This document shows positions 26,101 through 33,546 of a stretch of 44,222 nt of DNA, in pieces (the stretch's first letter is position 1; each line of letters begins with the position of its first letter). Both the position numbers and the translations under genes were made by a program. The stretch spans positions 1-44,222 of the forward strand of contig CANPZZ010000005.1 in NCBI GenBank assembly GCA_947589125.1, in the 5' to 3' direction. Source of the stretch: an uncultured Lachnospiraceae bacterium (GTDB lineage: Bacteria; Bacillota; Clostridia; Lachnospirales; Lachnospiraceae). Under the pieces are notes generated by a model, which did not search any database, had not been told where the DNA came from, and saw nothing but the letters and a program-made list of their open reading frames with translations.

Positions 26101-27801
26101 GCTAACAGGAGTGCGCAGGTTTTCTCCTGTAACAGGCACCTTCAACTCAATCGTAAAGTCCTCAAGCTTTACTTTTCCTCCGTCTGCATTCTGCACATAA
26201 GCAGGATTAATTACATCCGTTCCCGGATTGTCTACAGTGAACTCACGCACCATATACCACTGCTCATTTATTTTTTCCCATTTCGCACTACTCTTATTCT
26301 CTGTGACCGTACAAAGCTGATTATGCATAATAACATAATCGATAGTTTTAACTGTCATAAACTCACCGATCGGATCCGTATATGTGAGTTTACTCGGCGT
26401 ATCCACCACAGGAGGTGTCGCGGGAATACGTGTTTTAATATCCTCAAAGATATTGTTAAAAATAGCAGCTAAATCTTTTCCATCTTTGTCATAACTATAA
26501 TACTTTGTCGGATAATCACAATCTTCCAAATCGCTTCTCGTAACACCATTAATGGCAGATTCCGGAAATGCCGCTAACGTTAAAGTGCCGGTTGAAGTAT
26601 CACTGTATGGTCCTTTTGTATATCCACCTGCATTACAAGTATAAGCATGTGAGTTGTTTGCATAGCCATCATATTGTCCATTGGGATTCAAAGACCGACC
26701 CTCACCAGAACCTGCAAGGATTGTATATACATACACACCGCTCTTGTCTCGATTGTAGGCTTTTGCTATCAGTGCTTTATAATATGTGGCACTCAAAACT
26801 GCTATAGCATCTTGAATACCGTCTGCACCTTCCCCTACTGCCATAGAGGTATTACAAACATTGCCGTACCACCAGTCGTCCTCGCTGCCAGAAAGAATAT
26901 GGTTAGCCTGCCCGTCTCCCAAAAGTACAACAACAGGCACACGACCATCCGTTTGATCCGAAGTTCTGTTCGCCAGCGCTCCCATACCTGTGACAATTCC
27001 ACCCTGATAATTTGTACCGCCGCCAAGGTTATCGTTTCTATCTCTGTCTGAAGCGTACCCACGATATGACTCCTCTGCAGCATTTTCGTTTAGTTTCCAC
27101 CATAACTCCGCTTCACCCATGCCGCCCCCATCATTATAATTTACATATTTTGTAAACTGCGGCGTACCGGACGCTGTGTCATCAAATGAAATTATCTCTT
27201 TTCCAGTTCCCCAAAATACCGTTACGCTGATACGGCTATCGGCATCATATGATTTCACCTGGCTCATCAGCTGATTGGCCGCATTAAGAACCTTAGCCAA
27301 ATTACTGGTGTCTGTTTCCAAATTCCCCTCATAAGTACCATTCAATTCCGACGACGTAATATCCAGAATAAGAGATATATCTATCGGCGTAGTTTTCTCA
27401 TTCGTGGTGCCAGAGCCTAAAGCAGAGAATACCTCAACAAAACCATTGTCTCCGGGTTTAACCGTTTCCAACGTTTTCCCATCCAACTCTGTCAACCTCT
27501 CATAGACCGACTTATCCGTCCATACCTTTCCGCCATTCGCGTTTGCATCAGTAATCATATCACCCGGCGTCGGCGTCTGTCCATCGACTACCTTCTCAAG
27601 CCCTGCCGAAGTTGGCGTTGCCCATGCCGTAATCCCGACATTCGTCAGCGCAGTCGTCGCGATCATGCTCATGGCAAGCATGCCGGCGGTGATGCGCTTC
27701 GCCAGCTTGTTCCGGCTTATAGTCTGCGCCGCTGCCTGCAGCGAGCCGCTCAGCCGTCCGAGTCCTGTGTTCGCAAGTCCCATTTCTTTCTTCTCCTTCA
27801 T
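20119..27801 (-). CDS. Giant wall-anchored surface protein: vWA, pilin-type and DUF11-like repeat domains
   Basis: 2560 residues from the ATG at 27801 (GGGGAG upstream); a longer frame to 27858 is less likely. A signal peptide ends near residue 62 (TNVGITAWA). A von Willebrand A domain follows (about 130-430) with a MIDAS-like DITSS near 146, GGTNYQGG and LLGDGQA near 299. Four pilin/isopeptide-type domains start near 709, 854, 980 and 1139, the last interrupted by a Ser/Thr/Glu/Pro-rich insert (about 1187-1267). Seven DUF11-like repeats, each beginning xIxKxQS and with VTYxLTVxNxG ... VxDxVPEGL, start near 1369, 1517, 1703, 1878, 2030, 2174 and 2317. The end has APTTG, a hydrophobic helix and a charged tail, a sortase signal of xPxTG type. 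Likely an adhesin or large pilin; no sortase is nearby. Confidence 0.93.
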   Translation of the reverse strand: MKEKKEMGLANTGLGRLSGSLQAAAQTISRNKLAKRITAGMLAMSMIATTALTNVGITAWATPTSAGLEKVVDGQTPTPGDMITDANANGGKVWTDKSVYERLTELDGKTLETVKPGDNGFVEVFSALGSGTTNEKTTPIDISLILDITSSELNGTYEGNLETDTSNLAKVLNAANQLMSQVKSYDADSRISVTVFWGTGKEIISFDDTASGTPQFTKYVNYNDGGGMGEAELWWKLNENAAEESYRGYASDRDRNDNLGGGTNYQGGIVTGMGALANRTSDQTDGRVPVVVLLGDGQANHILSGSEDDWWYGNVCNTSMAVGEGADGIQDAIAVLSATYYKALIAKAYNRDKSGVYVYTILAGSGEGRSLNPNGQYDGYANNSHAYTCNAGGYTKGPYSDTSTGTLTLAAFPESAINGVTRSDLEDCDYPTKYYSYDKDGKDLAAIFNNIFEDIKTRIPATPPVVDTPSKLTYTDPIGEFMTVKTIDYVIMHNQLCTVTENKSSAKWEKINEQWYMVREFTVDNPGTDVINPAYVQNADGGKVKLEDFTIELKVPVTGENLRTPVSGNDIHETMIVEVPRGALPIQVKNKVTGELTNDPDPLRVVYTVEPVNGLITAEGGINFNMVGEDYYRTHQTNGSVFFYTNYYDPEHPTEGEAKVTFKPADDNSYYSTERNTTTSKQPHNTDTTGTASHQSGDTSGVTDTQGNNGKLTVPFGQLEVEKVVENASTSNTEDKFKFYMILKKDSEYLHGAISYKQGSQSGSLTSNRSGSEGAYVYTYVFELKAGESIVFNGLPAGVTYEISEVGDNFNNQETYRITGITGADSQVITDGKASGTISSNGTKVTVTYTNQELVALPISKKITTVGTTEADPNKVFTFNVKVTGQPAGTVKAENVFDANGNSTTDEVTFDENGETTVYLKHNQTTTIKGLIPGATYTITEVTPGAPYKIDGDGVANAPVTGTLPLNEDAPDIAVKDTTVVNHFSPTVTASLKGRKLLDDSIIGESGDDTGKLLEDEHGNLIEFTFILKPTTGPNGENNPFTDPLVNGVTVHNDKNGNITFFTDEVYYEPGDYYYSIKEKVDSPNKGMKYDDSEYTVKVSITQNKDGDYTFNEPEISIVNSDGTSVGDVEFEIVPTFQNSYSPDEVNVRIDGHKELEGATLPAGEFEFTIEPMGYRLATDSNGQRDLHEANVPTQAVEDSQPSSEPETSSTEETTAGETESQPSSKETVPVATPSEPEWKLPLPAEQIPIRPVPAPQDLSTQPMPWDGIYTVTNDVSGDYAFASIYYTEEGIYNYRVTETKGENANIDYDTTVYDVVVTVTRKHDADRGYYLQASWEAFKVSDIDEDGNGNRGASVGQEVDFKNTYNPPPFDVKKEQSNEEGTTDDLLIVEDGNIITYTMTVTNTVEDTDGEGSRGALLDVVVYDTVPEGLILVDGSYEDCIQGIEGATADFDWETRMIKWYRPSLGANESWKVSFQVEVPEVTEDKVYRNTAFAYSGTPDDDTPDLQTDTVVLIEGVPDIDIAKSQTVTSDGQTSDRTDQELIVKEGDEVTYYLTVVNNGTERAAGVTVTDEVPYVTDEDGRRIPLELAGYSEDIADVTVETDPETGAETITWVLREDLAGREYVEEYSHTETIHDAKGREVEVTYKTKVPAAGSKGGEATVSYTVKVPDVKENTRWTNIAAVTDDEEPDPKHSNEVAVLSGKPNVWIEKSQKLGDGEATKERLTADADNIVTYYLTVHSDGTEDATGIKVRDAIPEGLQLVDIQNGGILDEASNTIEWNIGTLKGKGFIEESTTEVIFDEENNTYHEKTTVVHREDPDGVGESATVSFRVKTPEVSEDTVWKNVAVTTYENNPDNPDDPDDPPAEIPSNEVLIDEYPPSLYIEKFQSKNGGEKTKNTLPVDIGDEVTYYLAVTNSGKSTAKDVYIEDTIPYEPDQLILVDSKDGQKITDADGHQALRWHFDELKVGETEEVSFVVRVPEGSTSNRTWTNIGTTYYKNNPDNPKPDDPGYDPDDPYAEIPSNPVVIQEGAPQINIVKTQSVNGGAFTTDLLDVNEGSVVTYRLAVSNTGSSTALDVVVTDEVPEGLTLVQNSISGSGTADGRKITWHLGNMAPGETEVVTFQVTVPAVSAKTVWTNVATTNYGNNPDNPDDPDEPREEIPSNEVKVQEDTSDVKIVKDQSVNGGTRTTEKLQVEPGDEVTYYITVSHDGGSWLNTKEVFITDQIPGGTPGLTLKEGSISDGGVLQADGKTIKWSLGRLRSGQSKTVSFTVTVPQVKANTAWENVAMLYGDDPDDPKDPENPPTPEESNKVVVEEKIPGINTYKEQSVDNGATYTRERLRVYGGDVVTYRITVYNNGEETAKDVTVKDAVPDGLTLVEGSISAGGSLGADGKTITWNLGNVAAGATMSVSFQVWVPTVGNTTTWKNIASTGYSNNPENPKPGDPGYDPENPNKEIPTNEVEITEEPLPPSPGRTPGGNPGGNPGTEIPDNPTPLAEFPDGQVPLSGFETIQDEDVPLAFLAPTTGDNKPVGAAALFGLVALGMMGAFGILGFKKKDEEEA
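20440..23700 (-). repeat. Seven DUF11-like repeats in the giant surface protein
   Basis: Seven diverged copies of a module of roughly 145-185 residues, with starts near genomic positions 23695, 23250, 22690, 22165, 21710, 21280 and 20850. Each ends with a Pro/Asp/Asn-rich linker such as NPDNPDDPD followed by EIPSNEV. Copies differ at many codons, so this is an old expansion. Confidence 0.85.
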
Positions 27802-27916
27802 GATTATTCTCCCCTTCCTTCGGTTTCCTTTCATTCTATATCTGAAAGCTTCTTTCAAGCTGTGTGCGTGCCGCCTGTATGTCCGGCGGCGGTAACCTGT
27901 GACGGTTGATCGTCAT

Positions 27917-28417
27917 TCATTCCATATCACCGGGGCCGTTTTCCTCGTCTTCCGGAGGCGACTCATCTTCCGTCTCCGTCTCTTCCAGCGCACTGTCGAT
28001 CAGTTTCAACAGTTCCAGGGCGCTGCGGAAATATTTCCGCTCCTGCTTCTCGGCCCAGACCACCTCGCCCTGCCAGGTGGCGTTCTGTCTGTATTTGACC
28101 CGGACGATGAAGGTTCCGATATCGCCCGCTCTGTCTTTGATACGTGCCTCATCCATGTATGCCGTATCCTCCTCTCGCTCTAACACCAACGTCTTTGGCT
28201 CTTCATTACCGAAATGCCGGACTTGCGTCGACCGTTGGGGGAAATCCCATCTGTCATAGAGTTCATCCATCTCCTGTATCAGCTCCATGCTGGTGGAGAA
28301 ATGAATCGGGCCGGTCCGGTACTGATGCCAGATCCTTCCGGAGTAGTCGCGGCCTGTCACCTTGTCTACGCCGATACAGATCAGGTTCCGCGCGTGTATC
28401 GCCAGCGGCGCTCCCAT
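27917..28417 (-). CDS. Unknown 166-residue acidic protein upstream of the giant surface protein
   Basis: A compact soluble protein without signal peptide or membrane segment, not recognised. The N-terminal half (NLICIGVDKVTGRDYSGRIW...) looks like a small beta-rich domain, possibly binding a ligand. It then has FIVRVKYRQNATWQGEVVWAEKQERKYFRSALELLKLIDSAL, a beta-hairpin and helix, and an acidic tail of Glu/Asp/Pro. A very strong ribosome site (GGAGGGAGG) precedes the ATG at 28417. It lies 115 bp upstream of the surface protein in the same direction and may share its transcript, so a role in its expression or export is possible but unproven. A weak promoter-like TTGAGA with TTAACT lies upstream. 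Confidence 0.7.
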   Translation of the reverse strand: MGAPLAIHARNLICIGVDKVTGRDYSGRIWHQYRTGPIHFSTSMELIQEMDELYDRWDFPQRSTQVRHFGNEEPKTLVLEREEDTAYMDEARIKDRAGDIGTFIVRVKYRQNATWQGEVVWAEKQERKYFRSALELLKLIDSALEETETEDESPPEDEENGPGDME

Positions 28418-28669
28418 AGACCTCCCTCCTCTCCTTTTGATGGTTTTGAGTTAAGTTTAACAGGTGGAGTGTCTCAAGATTTGACTCATGGATGGCTGAT
28501 TTTGAAAAATTTTTATTTTTTTACATATTTTTTCTTGCGGGGGCGGGGGAACGGGGTTAGAATGAATATGAAGATCAGTCAGCGGTATTTCATGTGTTTC
28601 ACGCGGGGGTTCCCCGCCGGATTCCGAATGGTTATATTCATATTTATTTTCAAGGGGGTACTGTGTCTT

Positions 28670-29842
28670 ATGGCTACAGAATGCAGCCGCGTCCGGAAGG
28701 ACGGACAGAATACGCCAGATGATCATGATATACAGAAGATTTCGGCAGCGGCCGCGGCGGGCGGCGCTGCGGGTGATGGCGGCGTGAGTGAAGGCAGCGC
28801 AGGCGGTGAGGGTGAAGGAAGTGCGGGCGCAGATAGCGCGGGTGAAGGTAGCGCAGGCGAAGGCGGCGCGGGTGAAGGCAGCGCGGGTGAAGGCGGCGCG
28901 GGTGAGCGCGGCGCGGGTGAGAGCGGCCGCTTCCATGATATTTATGACCGCATCTGCAAGCGATGTATTTCCCTGTCAGGGCGCGCGACCATTATGCTGA
29001 TCAATGAGCTGTACGGCAAGGATTATCCGCTGGACAGCCGGGTAGACTACCACTGGACGGAGCACACGGACAATTCGCTGCGCAGGACACTGTCAGACTC
29101 GATCATTACGATCGGGCGCACAGACAGCTATCATATTGAATTTCAGATGTATCCGGATTCTTCCATCGTTATGAGGGTCTTTGAGTACGGGTACCACCAC
29201 GCGGTGACAGCGCGGAACGGCGGGGACGTGCTGCATTTCCCTGCGCCGATGATCGTCTATCTGTACCAGGCGGACAAGCTGCCGGAACAGCACGAACTGA
29301 CGATCTATTTCGGGAATGATCCCGTACCGTATGTTTACCGGGTCCCGGCTTACGATTATCTGGAGCGGACGCGGGATGAGGTAAGCCGGATGAAGCTGGT
29401 CGTGCTGATTCCGTTCCAGCTTCTGCGCCTGCGGAAGGCGATCGAGAAAAAACGGACGCCGGAGAACCTGAAGGCATTGAAAGATCTGATTCAAAATGAT
29501 ATAATTGGATCTGTCGATGATAATATCGCCGCGGGCAACCTGACGATGCGGGACGGGCAGACTCTGAAACGGCTGACCTGGCGGCTCTACGAGCACATTT
29601 ATCGGAGGTACGAGGAGATGGAACATGAGGGAGTGAATGAAATCGTGGATGATGAACTGATCCTTGATATCGACATCCTGATGGCAGAAGCGGACCGGCG
29701 GCAGGAAGAGGCGGTGGCGGCGGCAGTGGCGGAAGCGACCAGGACGGCGACTGCGGAAGCAGAAGCCACTCGAAATAAGCTGATCGCCAAGCTCCGCTCT
29801 CTTGGTGTTTCTGAAGAGGAGATCTCTGAACTTACCAGATAA
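28670..29842 (+). CDS. Rpn/PDDEXK-type nuclease with pentapeptide-repeat head
   Basis: 390 residues from the ATG at 28670 (AAGGGGGT upstream); the longer frame to 28214 overlaps the divergent gene and is rejected. Residues of about 25-85 are Ala/Gly/Ser/Glu-rich with [10 protein letters not shown] units. The nuclease-like core follows: LSDSIITI with Asp143, then HIEFQMY with Glu157 and Gln159 (D-x13-E-x-Q), as in the Rpn / PD-(D/E)xK transposase-like family. Helical and coiled C-terminal segments end in [16 protein letters not shown]. Rpn proteins in Escherichia coli promote RecA-independent recombination and cleave DNA. A Gln in place of Lys is common in this family. It diverges from the 166-residue gene. 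Confidence 0.8.
   Translation: MATECSRVRKDGQNTPDDHDIQKISAAAAAGGAAGDGGVSEGSAGGEGEGSAGADSAGEGSAGEGGAGEGSAGEGGAGERGAGESGRFHDIYDRICKRCISLSGRATIMLINELYGKDYPLDSRVDYHWTEHTDNSLRRTLSDSIITIGRTDSYHIEFQMYPDSSIVMRVFEYGYHHAVTARNGGDVLHFPAPMIVYLYQADKLPEQHELTIYFGNDPVPYVYRVPAYDYLERTRDEVSRMKLVVLIPFQLLRLRKAIEKKRTPENLKALKDLIQNDIIGSVDDNIAAGNLTMRDGQTLKRLTWRLYEHIYRRYEEMEHEGVNEIVDDELILDIDILMAEADRRQEEAVAAAVAEATRTATAEAEATRNKLIAKLRSLGVSEEEISELTR
28795..28925 (+). repeat. 15-bp tandem repeats in the Rpn-type gene head
   Basis: About eight copies of a 15-bp unit close to GGTGAAGGCGGCGCG encode GEG(G/S)A pentapeptides. Copies differ at one to four bases, keep the reading frame, and could change number by slippage. Confidence 0.8.
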
Positions 29843-29850
29843 TAATACGA

Positions 29851-29944
29851 GCAGGGCGTCACTGATGTCCTGCCCGCGTAGAAATACGAAAGAACACGTA
29901 TAATACCCGCTGACTGATAGGGCCCCGCGGATTCCGCGGGGCCC
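29851..29944. terminator. Two hairpins between convergent genes
   Basis: The first hairpin (29851-29873) pairs GCAGGGCGTC with GATGTCCTGC and lies 8 bp after the Rpn-type gene stop. The second (29920-29944) is a perfect 11-bp GC stem, GGGCCCCGCGG with CCGCGGGGCCC around ATT. Neither has a real T-run, so termination efficiency is uncertain. Confidence 0.5.
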
Positions 29945-30020
29945 AAATATCTCATTCCTGTTCTGTTAGTTGCTCAATTCTTTCCGCCGGCTTCTGAACC
30001 TTCCGGCTCTCCCGGCTCTG

Positions 30021-31241
30021 TCATGCCTTCCCTTCCACTTCCCGGAAACCCAGCAGCGAGTCCATGCTGTAGCTCAACTCGCCGGTGATGCCGGGACTCC
30101 TCTTCCACGCGCGGTAGAGACGCTCGAAGGCGCGGACGCCATTCTCGCGGCCGGTGCCGCTTAAGATGACCAGATACTGGCAGCGGCTGTATTTGGTATA
30201 AATATCGCCCTTGCGGAAGACGTGGGAGATGGTCTCCTTAAGGATCTCCATCTGCTGCTCTTCCTCCTGCCGCTTCTCTGACTCCGGGCGGTTCACGCCG
30301 CCGCGGGACGACCAGGTACAAAGCAGAAGGAAAAGGGACTGCCCGGTGCGCTCCGCGATTCGGGACAGGATCTGGCAGGAGTCGATGAAATCCGGATAGT
30401 AGCAGTAATAGGCGCCGTCGGACAGATCGCCGCGAAGCGACTCGGCGATATCGGAGAGCCGCCGGACAGGACGGAGAGAATTCTTCTCGATGATCTCCAG
30501 CCGGTCCTTATATTCCGTACTTGGCATAATGCCCAGTTCCTCATCGTAGAGACGCTCTGTATTCTGATAGACGGCGTAGGCGCCGTTATAATCCTTCAGC
30601 GCGATCAGACAGTCGATCTCCGCAAGCTGCCAGGATTCAAACGGAAACAACAGCGACGCGTTATGATAGACGTCCCTGGCTTTCAGCATGTTCCCCTGCT
30701 GCTTATATTCTTCCCCCAACAGTTCCGCCGCCTTGAAATACAGCCGCTTCAGTTCCTGGTCCTTCTGGATCACCCAGAGCTCCGTGCAGTATTCCTCCAG
30801 GAAATCCCCGGTATAGAGTTCCAGGGCGTCGTCCAGAAGATCATGCCGCTTCTCAGCGTTGCTCTCATTCTCCAACGCCTGAACCGCCTTCTGCTCGAAC
30901 ATCAGGGCGTCCACTTCCACAGGAAAATCCGCCTCGAAACGGGCGAAGCCGCCTTCCAGATTCACGGTGGCCCCTTCCATCCCCCAGACGGTAAGCTGCT
31001 TCTTCAAACGGTACAGCAGATTATTCAGATTGCGGTTGGGATCAGCGCCGCGCTCCTGGCCCTGGCCGTAAATATTGCCGATCAGTTCCCTCTTCGGCAG
31101 TCCCTTGTCGCCGGCCAGAAGAAGCATGGCAAACACCTGCAGCACCTTCGTGCTGCTGCCGCGCATGATATTCACCGGCTGACCGTCGAATTCCATGGAA
31201 TATGCGGAAAACATATGTACCCGCAGACCCTCTCTTAACAT
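30021..31241 (-). CDS. BTAD-type (SARP-like) transcriptional regulator
   Basis: 406 residues. Residues 1-100 form a winged-helix DNA-binding domain (GLRVHMFSAYSMEFDGQPVN ... KVLQVFAMLLLAGDKGLPKRELI). A bacterial transcriptional activator TPR domain follows (about 105-250; LDDALELYTGDFLEEYCTELWV is the typical BTAD segment). The C-terminal part (about 270-400) has IAERTGQSLFLLLCTW and YSRCQYLVILSGTGRENGVRAFERL, reminiscent of a degenerate GGDEF-like fold without its signature. The likely role is a one-component regulator of unknown target. It has its own fully consensus promoter and follows rsmI by 161 bp. Confidence 0.85.
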   Translation of the reverse strand: MLREGLRVHMFSAYSMEFDGQPVNIMRGSSTKVLQVFAMLLLAGDKGLPKRELIGNIYGQGQERGADPNRNLNNLLYRLKKQLTVWGMEGATVNLEGGFARFEADFPVEVDALMFEQKAVQALENESNAEKRHDLLDDALELYTGDFLEEYCTELWVIQKDQELKRLYFKAAELLGEEYKQQGNMLKARDVYHNASLLFPFESWQLAEIDCLIALKDYNGAYAVYQNTERLYDEELGIMPSTEYKDRLEIIEKNSLRPVRRLSDIAESLRGDLSDGAYYCYYPDFIDSCQILSRIAERTGQSLFLLLCTWSSRGGVNRPESEKRQEEEQQMEILKETISHVFRKGDIYTKYSRCQYLVILSGTGRENGVRAFERLYRAWKRSPGITGELSYSMDSLLGFREVEGKA

Positions 31242-31310
31242 GCGATCCTCTTCCCCGTTTGTGTCTTCAAGTCCTATGCATCCTATTCAATGACTAATGC
31301 ATTTGGTTTC

Positions 31311-31339
31311 ATTATATTCGTAAATTTTTGCAATGTCAA
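31311..31339 (-). promoter_or_regulatory. Fully consensus promoter of the BTAD regulator
   Basis: Minus-strand TTGACA (31334-31339), exactly 17 bp, TATAAT (31311-31316): both hexamers match the vegetative sigma consensus at every base, about 70 bp before the ATG. Confidence 0.85.
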
Positions 31340-31402
31340 GCACGTAATATTGCCGCCGGAGGTTCCCCCGCCGGGTTCCTGTTCTGTAATATCACCGCCA
31401 TT

Positions 31403-32479
31403 TCACCGCTCCGCAGTCCCGCGGCCGGGTTCCTCCCCCTGTTCCATCAGGCGCTGATAGATGTCGCGGCGGCTCAGCCCCCGGTCTTTCGCCGCCTGGC
31501 GCATGGCCTCCTTACGGGGAAGGCCCTGCGTCTCGTAAAGAGCCACATGTTCTTCAATACTCATCTCATCCCAGGCGCGGGCCTGTGCTTCTTTCTGCGC
31601 TTCCATGCTGCGGCCCTCCAGAAGAATGACGCATTCGCCCCGGGGCTCTTCCGCGGCGAAACGGGCAATCGCCCCGTCGACGGTGGTCTGCCAGGCTTCT
31701 TCGTATTTCTTCGTCAGTTCACGGCAGAGGGTCATGACGCGGCCGCCGCCCAGAGTTTCCTTTAAGTCCGCAAGGGTCGCCTTCAGATGATGGGGCGCCT
31801 CATAGAGGATAATGGTGCGGGTTTCTTCCTTCAGTTCATCCAGAATCCGCTGACGTTCCTTTTTCTCCGGCGGCAGAAATGCCTCGAAGCAGAAACGGCG
31901 GGTGGGAAGCCCTGACAATGTAAGCGCGGTGACGCAGGCGGACGGACCCGGCAGCGACGTGACCGGCACGCCGGCAGCCATACACTGGCGGACCAGTTCC
32001 TCGCCGGGGTCGGAGATCGCCGGCGTCCCAGCGTCGGTAATGAGAGCGATACTGCGTCCTTCCTGGAGCCGCGCCACAAGGGCACGGGCCTTTTCTACCT
32101 TATTATACTCATGGTAGCTGGTCATGGGGGTGTGAATATCGTAATGATTCAGCAGCTTGATGCTGTGGCGGGTGTCCTCGGCCGCGATCAGATCCACTGT
32201 TTTCAGCGTATTTAAGACCCGTAGAGTGATGTCCTCCAGGTTGCCGATGGGAGTAGCGCAGATATAGAGGGTACCGCCCTGAATTCCGCGGTTTGAAATA
32301 TTGGGTTCTGAAACAGTTTTGTCTGAAGTCGTGCATTCCGCAATCGCAGGATCGCGGTTTTCACGTTCAGAGACTGTGCGGTTTGGGATATCCGATTCCG
32401 GAACTGCGCGGCTTGCGGCTTCCTTTTCAAATATTTCACGATTCTGGCGACACGGCCTGGATTTGTGGTTTTTCGGCAT
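31403..32479 (-). CDS. rsmI: 16S rRNA (cytidine-1402-2'-O)-methyltransferase RsmI with N-terminal extension
   Basis: 358 residues; the enzyme methylates C1402 of 16S rRNA in the decoding centre. The core starts near residue 70 (TLYICATPIGNLEDITLRVL) and carries the SAM-binding ITDAGTPAISDPGEELV and the LPGPSA segments, then a helical tail. The first 68 residues are extra: a hydrophilic, loosely repeated stretch with NRTVSERENRD and DKTVSEPNISNRG. No alternative start codon with a ribosome site lies near the core, while AGGGAG precedes the ATG at 32479, so the extension appears to be translated. It is downstream of trmN6, as in Bacillus, where a GIY-YIG gene lies between; here repeats do. Confidence 0.93.
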   Translation of the reverse strand: MPKNHKSRPCRQNREIFEKEAASRAVPESDIPNRTVSERENRDPAIAECTTSDKTVSEPNISNRGIQGGTLYICATPIGNLEDITLRVLNTLKTVDLIAAEDTRHSIKLLNHYDIHTPMTSYHEYNKVEKARALVARLQEGRSIALITDAGTPAISDPGEELVRQCMAAGVPVTSLPGPSACVTALTLSGLPTRRFCFEAFLPPEKKERQRILDELKEETRTIILYEAPHHLKATLADLKETLGGGRVMTLCRELTKKYEEAWQTTVDGAIARFAAEEPRGECVILLEGRSMEAQKEAQARAWDEMSIEEHVALYETQGLPRKEAMRQAAKDRGLSRRDIYQRLMEQGEEPGRGTAER

Positions 32480-32571
32480 AATATCGAAGTTCTCCCTTCT
32501 GACATCCGGATCTGCTGCATCACAGTCATTCTGTCTCTTCGCTTTTCGCAGGCCCTGATCTCCGGTCCCAG

Positions 32572-32760
32572 CCTGTCAATATCCGTACACGTTCCGGATC
32601 TCGCCGCTTCCAGTAATCGTTCTGGTCTTCGGTAACGGCCTGTCAATATCCATACACGTCCCGGATCTCGTCGCTGTAGACGGTTCTGTTCTTCGGTAAC
32701 TTCCCGTCAATATCCGTACACGTCCCGAATCTCGTCGCTGTAAACGCCCGGCTCCTTGAA
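32572..32760 (-). repeat. Threefold tandem duplication of the trmN6 3' end
   Basis: Three direct copies start at 32572, 32639 and 32703 (periods 67 and 64 bp). Each contains a diverged version of the block GTCAATATCCGTACACGT followed by TCCCGGATCTCGTCGCTG. On the minus strand each encodes (D/N)VYGY and a stop; the copy at 32703 holds the real end of trmN6 and the other two lie downstream of it as non-coding copies. Confidence 0.85.
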
Positions 32761-33546
32761 TACGATAACCGGCGCTTCCACCTTCATCAGCGGACGGCCG
32801 CCGCGGACGGCTTCAATGAGCACCATGTTGGCGTCGCGGCCGGCAAACGGATGGACCATTTTCATACGCTTGGGCTCCAGGCCGTAAGCGCGCATCGTGA
32901 CGATCAGCTCCGGCAGGCGGCGGGGCCTGTGGACCAGATAGAAACGGCCGCCGGACTTTAAAAGGCGGGCCGCCTCGCGGGCCACATCGTCGAAGGTGCA
33001 GAGGATCTCATGGCGGGCGATGGCCCTGGGTTCATCCGGATTCTTAAGGCCGGCGCCGCCGTCCATATAGGGCGGGTTGGATGTGACTACATCGAAAGAG
33101 GCCAGACCAAACAGGCGGCTGGCCTCCTTAATATCTCCCTGTATAATGTCGATCTTATCCTGCAGGCGGTTCAGCGCCACGCTGCGGGCGGCCATACCGG
33201 CCATCTCCGGCTGGATCTCCAGGCCGGTGAAATGCTTCCCTTCCGTCTTCGCTTCCAGCAGGATCGGAATGATCCCGGTGCCGCAGCCCAGGTCGATGAC
33301 CCGCTCGCCGCGGCGCACCCGCGCGAAGCAGGACAGCAGGACCGCGTCCATGCCAAAGCAGAATTTCGTCGTGTCCTGAATGATACGGTAGCCGTTGCGC
33401 TCCAGGTCGTCGATGCGCTCGGTAGGCCGGATCTCAATCTCCGGTTCGGCTATATCGGCGTTTTCCTTCGAACTCTGCATATTCCCCGCGGCAGCGAAAT
33501 CATCCGGCACTGTTTCGTATCTCGTCGTTTCTCTGCCGGCCGTCAC
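32707..33546 (-). CDS. tRNA1(Val) adenine-37 N6-methyltransferase-like protein
   Basis: 279 residues from a GTG at 33546 that overlaps the ricT stop by 4 bp; an ATG at 33480 would give a shorter start. A class I SAM methyltransferase of the TrmN6/YfiC (Bacillus YabB) group. FGMDAVLLSCFARVR is the family start; motif I is VIDLGCGTGIIPILL, and the catalytic NPPY (VTSNPPYMDGGAG) is the N6-adenine signature. The first 40 residues are a hydrophilic extension. The neighbourhood (holB-ricT-trmN6-rsmI) supports the family. The exact tRNA substrate is inferred from family. Its 3' end has been duplicated downstream. Confidence 0.9.
   Translation of the reverse strand: MTAGRETTRYETVPDDFAAAGNMQSSKENADIAEPEIEIRPTERIDDLERNGYRIIQDTTKFCFGMDAVLLSCFARVRRGERVIDLGCGTGIIPILLEAKTEGKHFTGLEIQPEMAGMAARSVALNRLQDKIDIIQGDIKEASRLFGLASFDVVTSNPPYMDGGAGLKNPDEPRAIARHEILCTFDDVAREAARLLKSGGRFYLVHRPRRLPELIVTMRAYGLEPKRMKMVHPFAGRDANMVLIEAVRGGRPLMKVEAPVIVFKEPGVYSDEIRDVYGY

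Noticed and set aside
28214-28669. N-terminal extension of the Rpn-type gene to 28214
   Set aside because: It would overlap the divergent 166-residue gene and its strong ribosome site; the ATG at 28670 has AAGGGGGT in front.
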